NCBI GenBank assembly: GCA_031257735.1
Contig: JAIROC010000443.1
Span: forward strand, 1 to 7,292
Source of the DNA: Bacteroidales bacterium
GTDB taxonomy: Bacteria; Bacteroidota; Bacteroidia; Bacteroidales; WCHB1-69
Direction: 5' to 3'
Length of the DNA stretch: 7,292 nucleotides
The position numbers were made by a program, and so were the translations under genes. Below the pieces are notes generated by a model that was not told the DNA's origin, searched no databases, and saw nothing but the letters and a program-made list of their open reading frames with translations. This document shows, piece by piece, positions 7,139 through 7,292 of the stretch (the stretch's first letter is position 1; each line of letters opens with the position of its first letter).

Positions 7139-7292
7139 CTATGCCTGAATACAGGGTTTTACTGGTGTTCCATATTTTTTTATGTCTGGTAGATGTTTTT
7201 TCATGTCTTGGACATGTTTTTTCATGTCTTGGACATGTTTTTTCATGTCTTGGACATGTTTTTTCATGTCTTGGACATGTTTTTTCATGTCC
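7139..7292 (-). CDS. Possible C-terminal end of a heptad-repeat (coiled-coil) protein entering from the right edge
   Basis: The minus-strand frame is open from the window edge to a TAG at 7141-7139 (50 codons). It reads as four full V-Q-D-M-K-K-H-type heptads, then the variant KKHLPDIKK and the unique tail YGTPVKPCIQA. With V at position a and M at position d, the heptads suit a parallel coiled coil, with charged or polar residues elsewhere. Support comes from the 21-bp unit being exactly seven codons and from the frame continuing past the array through the diverged unit into non-repeat sequence. Against it, the array is also palindromic and could simply be a non-coding minisatellite that happens to be open. 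The start and most of the gene, if real, lie outside. It would be convergent with the methyltransferase. Confidence 0.35.
   Translation of the reverse strand, partial: DMKKHVQDMKKHVQDMKKHVQDMKKHVQDMKKHLPDIKKYGTPVKPCIQA
7181..7292. repeat. 21-bp palindromic tandem repeat array, truncated by the window edge
   Basis: Four perfect 21-bp units begin at 7202, 7223, 7244 and 7265. A diverged unit precedes them (7181-7201) and a seven-base start of another follows (7286-7292, with C in place of T at its last base). Each unit is CATGTC-TTG-GACATG followed by six T: a perfect 6-bp inverted repeat with a 3-nt spacer, then a T-run. On the plus strand each unit resembles a very small intrinsic terminator. 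The identity of the inner units and decay at the left edge point to recent expansion by slippage or unequal exchange. Confidence 0.9.

Noticed and set aside
7193..7292. Plus-strand open frame through the tandem array (repeating F-F-H-V-L-D-M)
   Set aside because: It is closed by a TAG at 7190-7192 just upstream, exists only inside the array, and lacks the non-repeat extension seen on the minus strand.
7181..7292. Reading the array as a CRISPR
   Set aside because: The units are directly adjacent 21-bp copies with no unique spacers, and there are no cas genes.
1..7292. A new defence, toxin-antitoxin, biosynthetic or retroelement system
   Set aside because: Every long frame is explained by familiar families, and no reverse transcriptase, nuclease, toxin, structured RNA or phage-like module could be seen on either strand.

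Overview
The window looks like AT-rich chromosomal DNA of a member of the Bacteroidota, most likely a Bacteroidales-type or flavobacterial relative. This rests on three things. There is a very long secreted protein built from PKD/Ig-like domains with W-N/D-F-G-D-G motifs. Two -7 boxes match the Bacteroidota TAnnTTTG form. The start codons are preceded by A/T-rich sequence with no clear Shine-Dalgarno. The genus cannot be read from the window.

Layout. Bases 1-3425 (minus strand) are the first 1141 codons of a giant exported multi-domain adhesin-like protein; its C-terminus lies beyond the left edge. The frame was checked codon by codon and has no stop. A 147-bp gap with a 12-bp hairpin separates it from the next gene upstream on the same strand (5891-3573). 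That gene encodes a 772-residue polytopic membrane protein, with a GT-C/family 39-like glycosyltransferase body and a C-terminal TPR-like domain. A 303-bp divergent intergenic region (5892-6194) holds a good -7 box for each direction. On the plus strand follows a complete 232-residue class I SAM-dependent methyltransferase (6195-6893).

The right-hand 400 bp is repeat-rich. Bases 6975-7075 form a 101-bp MITE-like element with 15-bp terminal inverted repeats, flanking GAAA direct repeats and a GC-rich palindromic core carrying GTCATTGCGAGGAGCG. Bases 7181-7292 are a 21-bp tandem array that runs off the window. Read on the minus strand, the array encodes a regular seven-residue repeat (V-Q-D-M-K-K-H) ending in a short unique tail and a stop at 7139. 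It may therefore be the coiled-coil C-terminus of a gene entering from the right.

How the genes fit together. A lipid-linked-sugar glycosyltransferase, a small-molecule or glycan methyltransferase and a large cell-surface protein would fit envelope or surface-glycan biology, but nothing in the window ties them into one pathway. I see no CRISPR array, toxin-antitoxin pair, phage module, RNA gene or clearly new defence or biosynthetic system. The most unusual material is the repeat region at the right edge.
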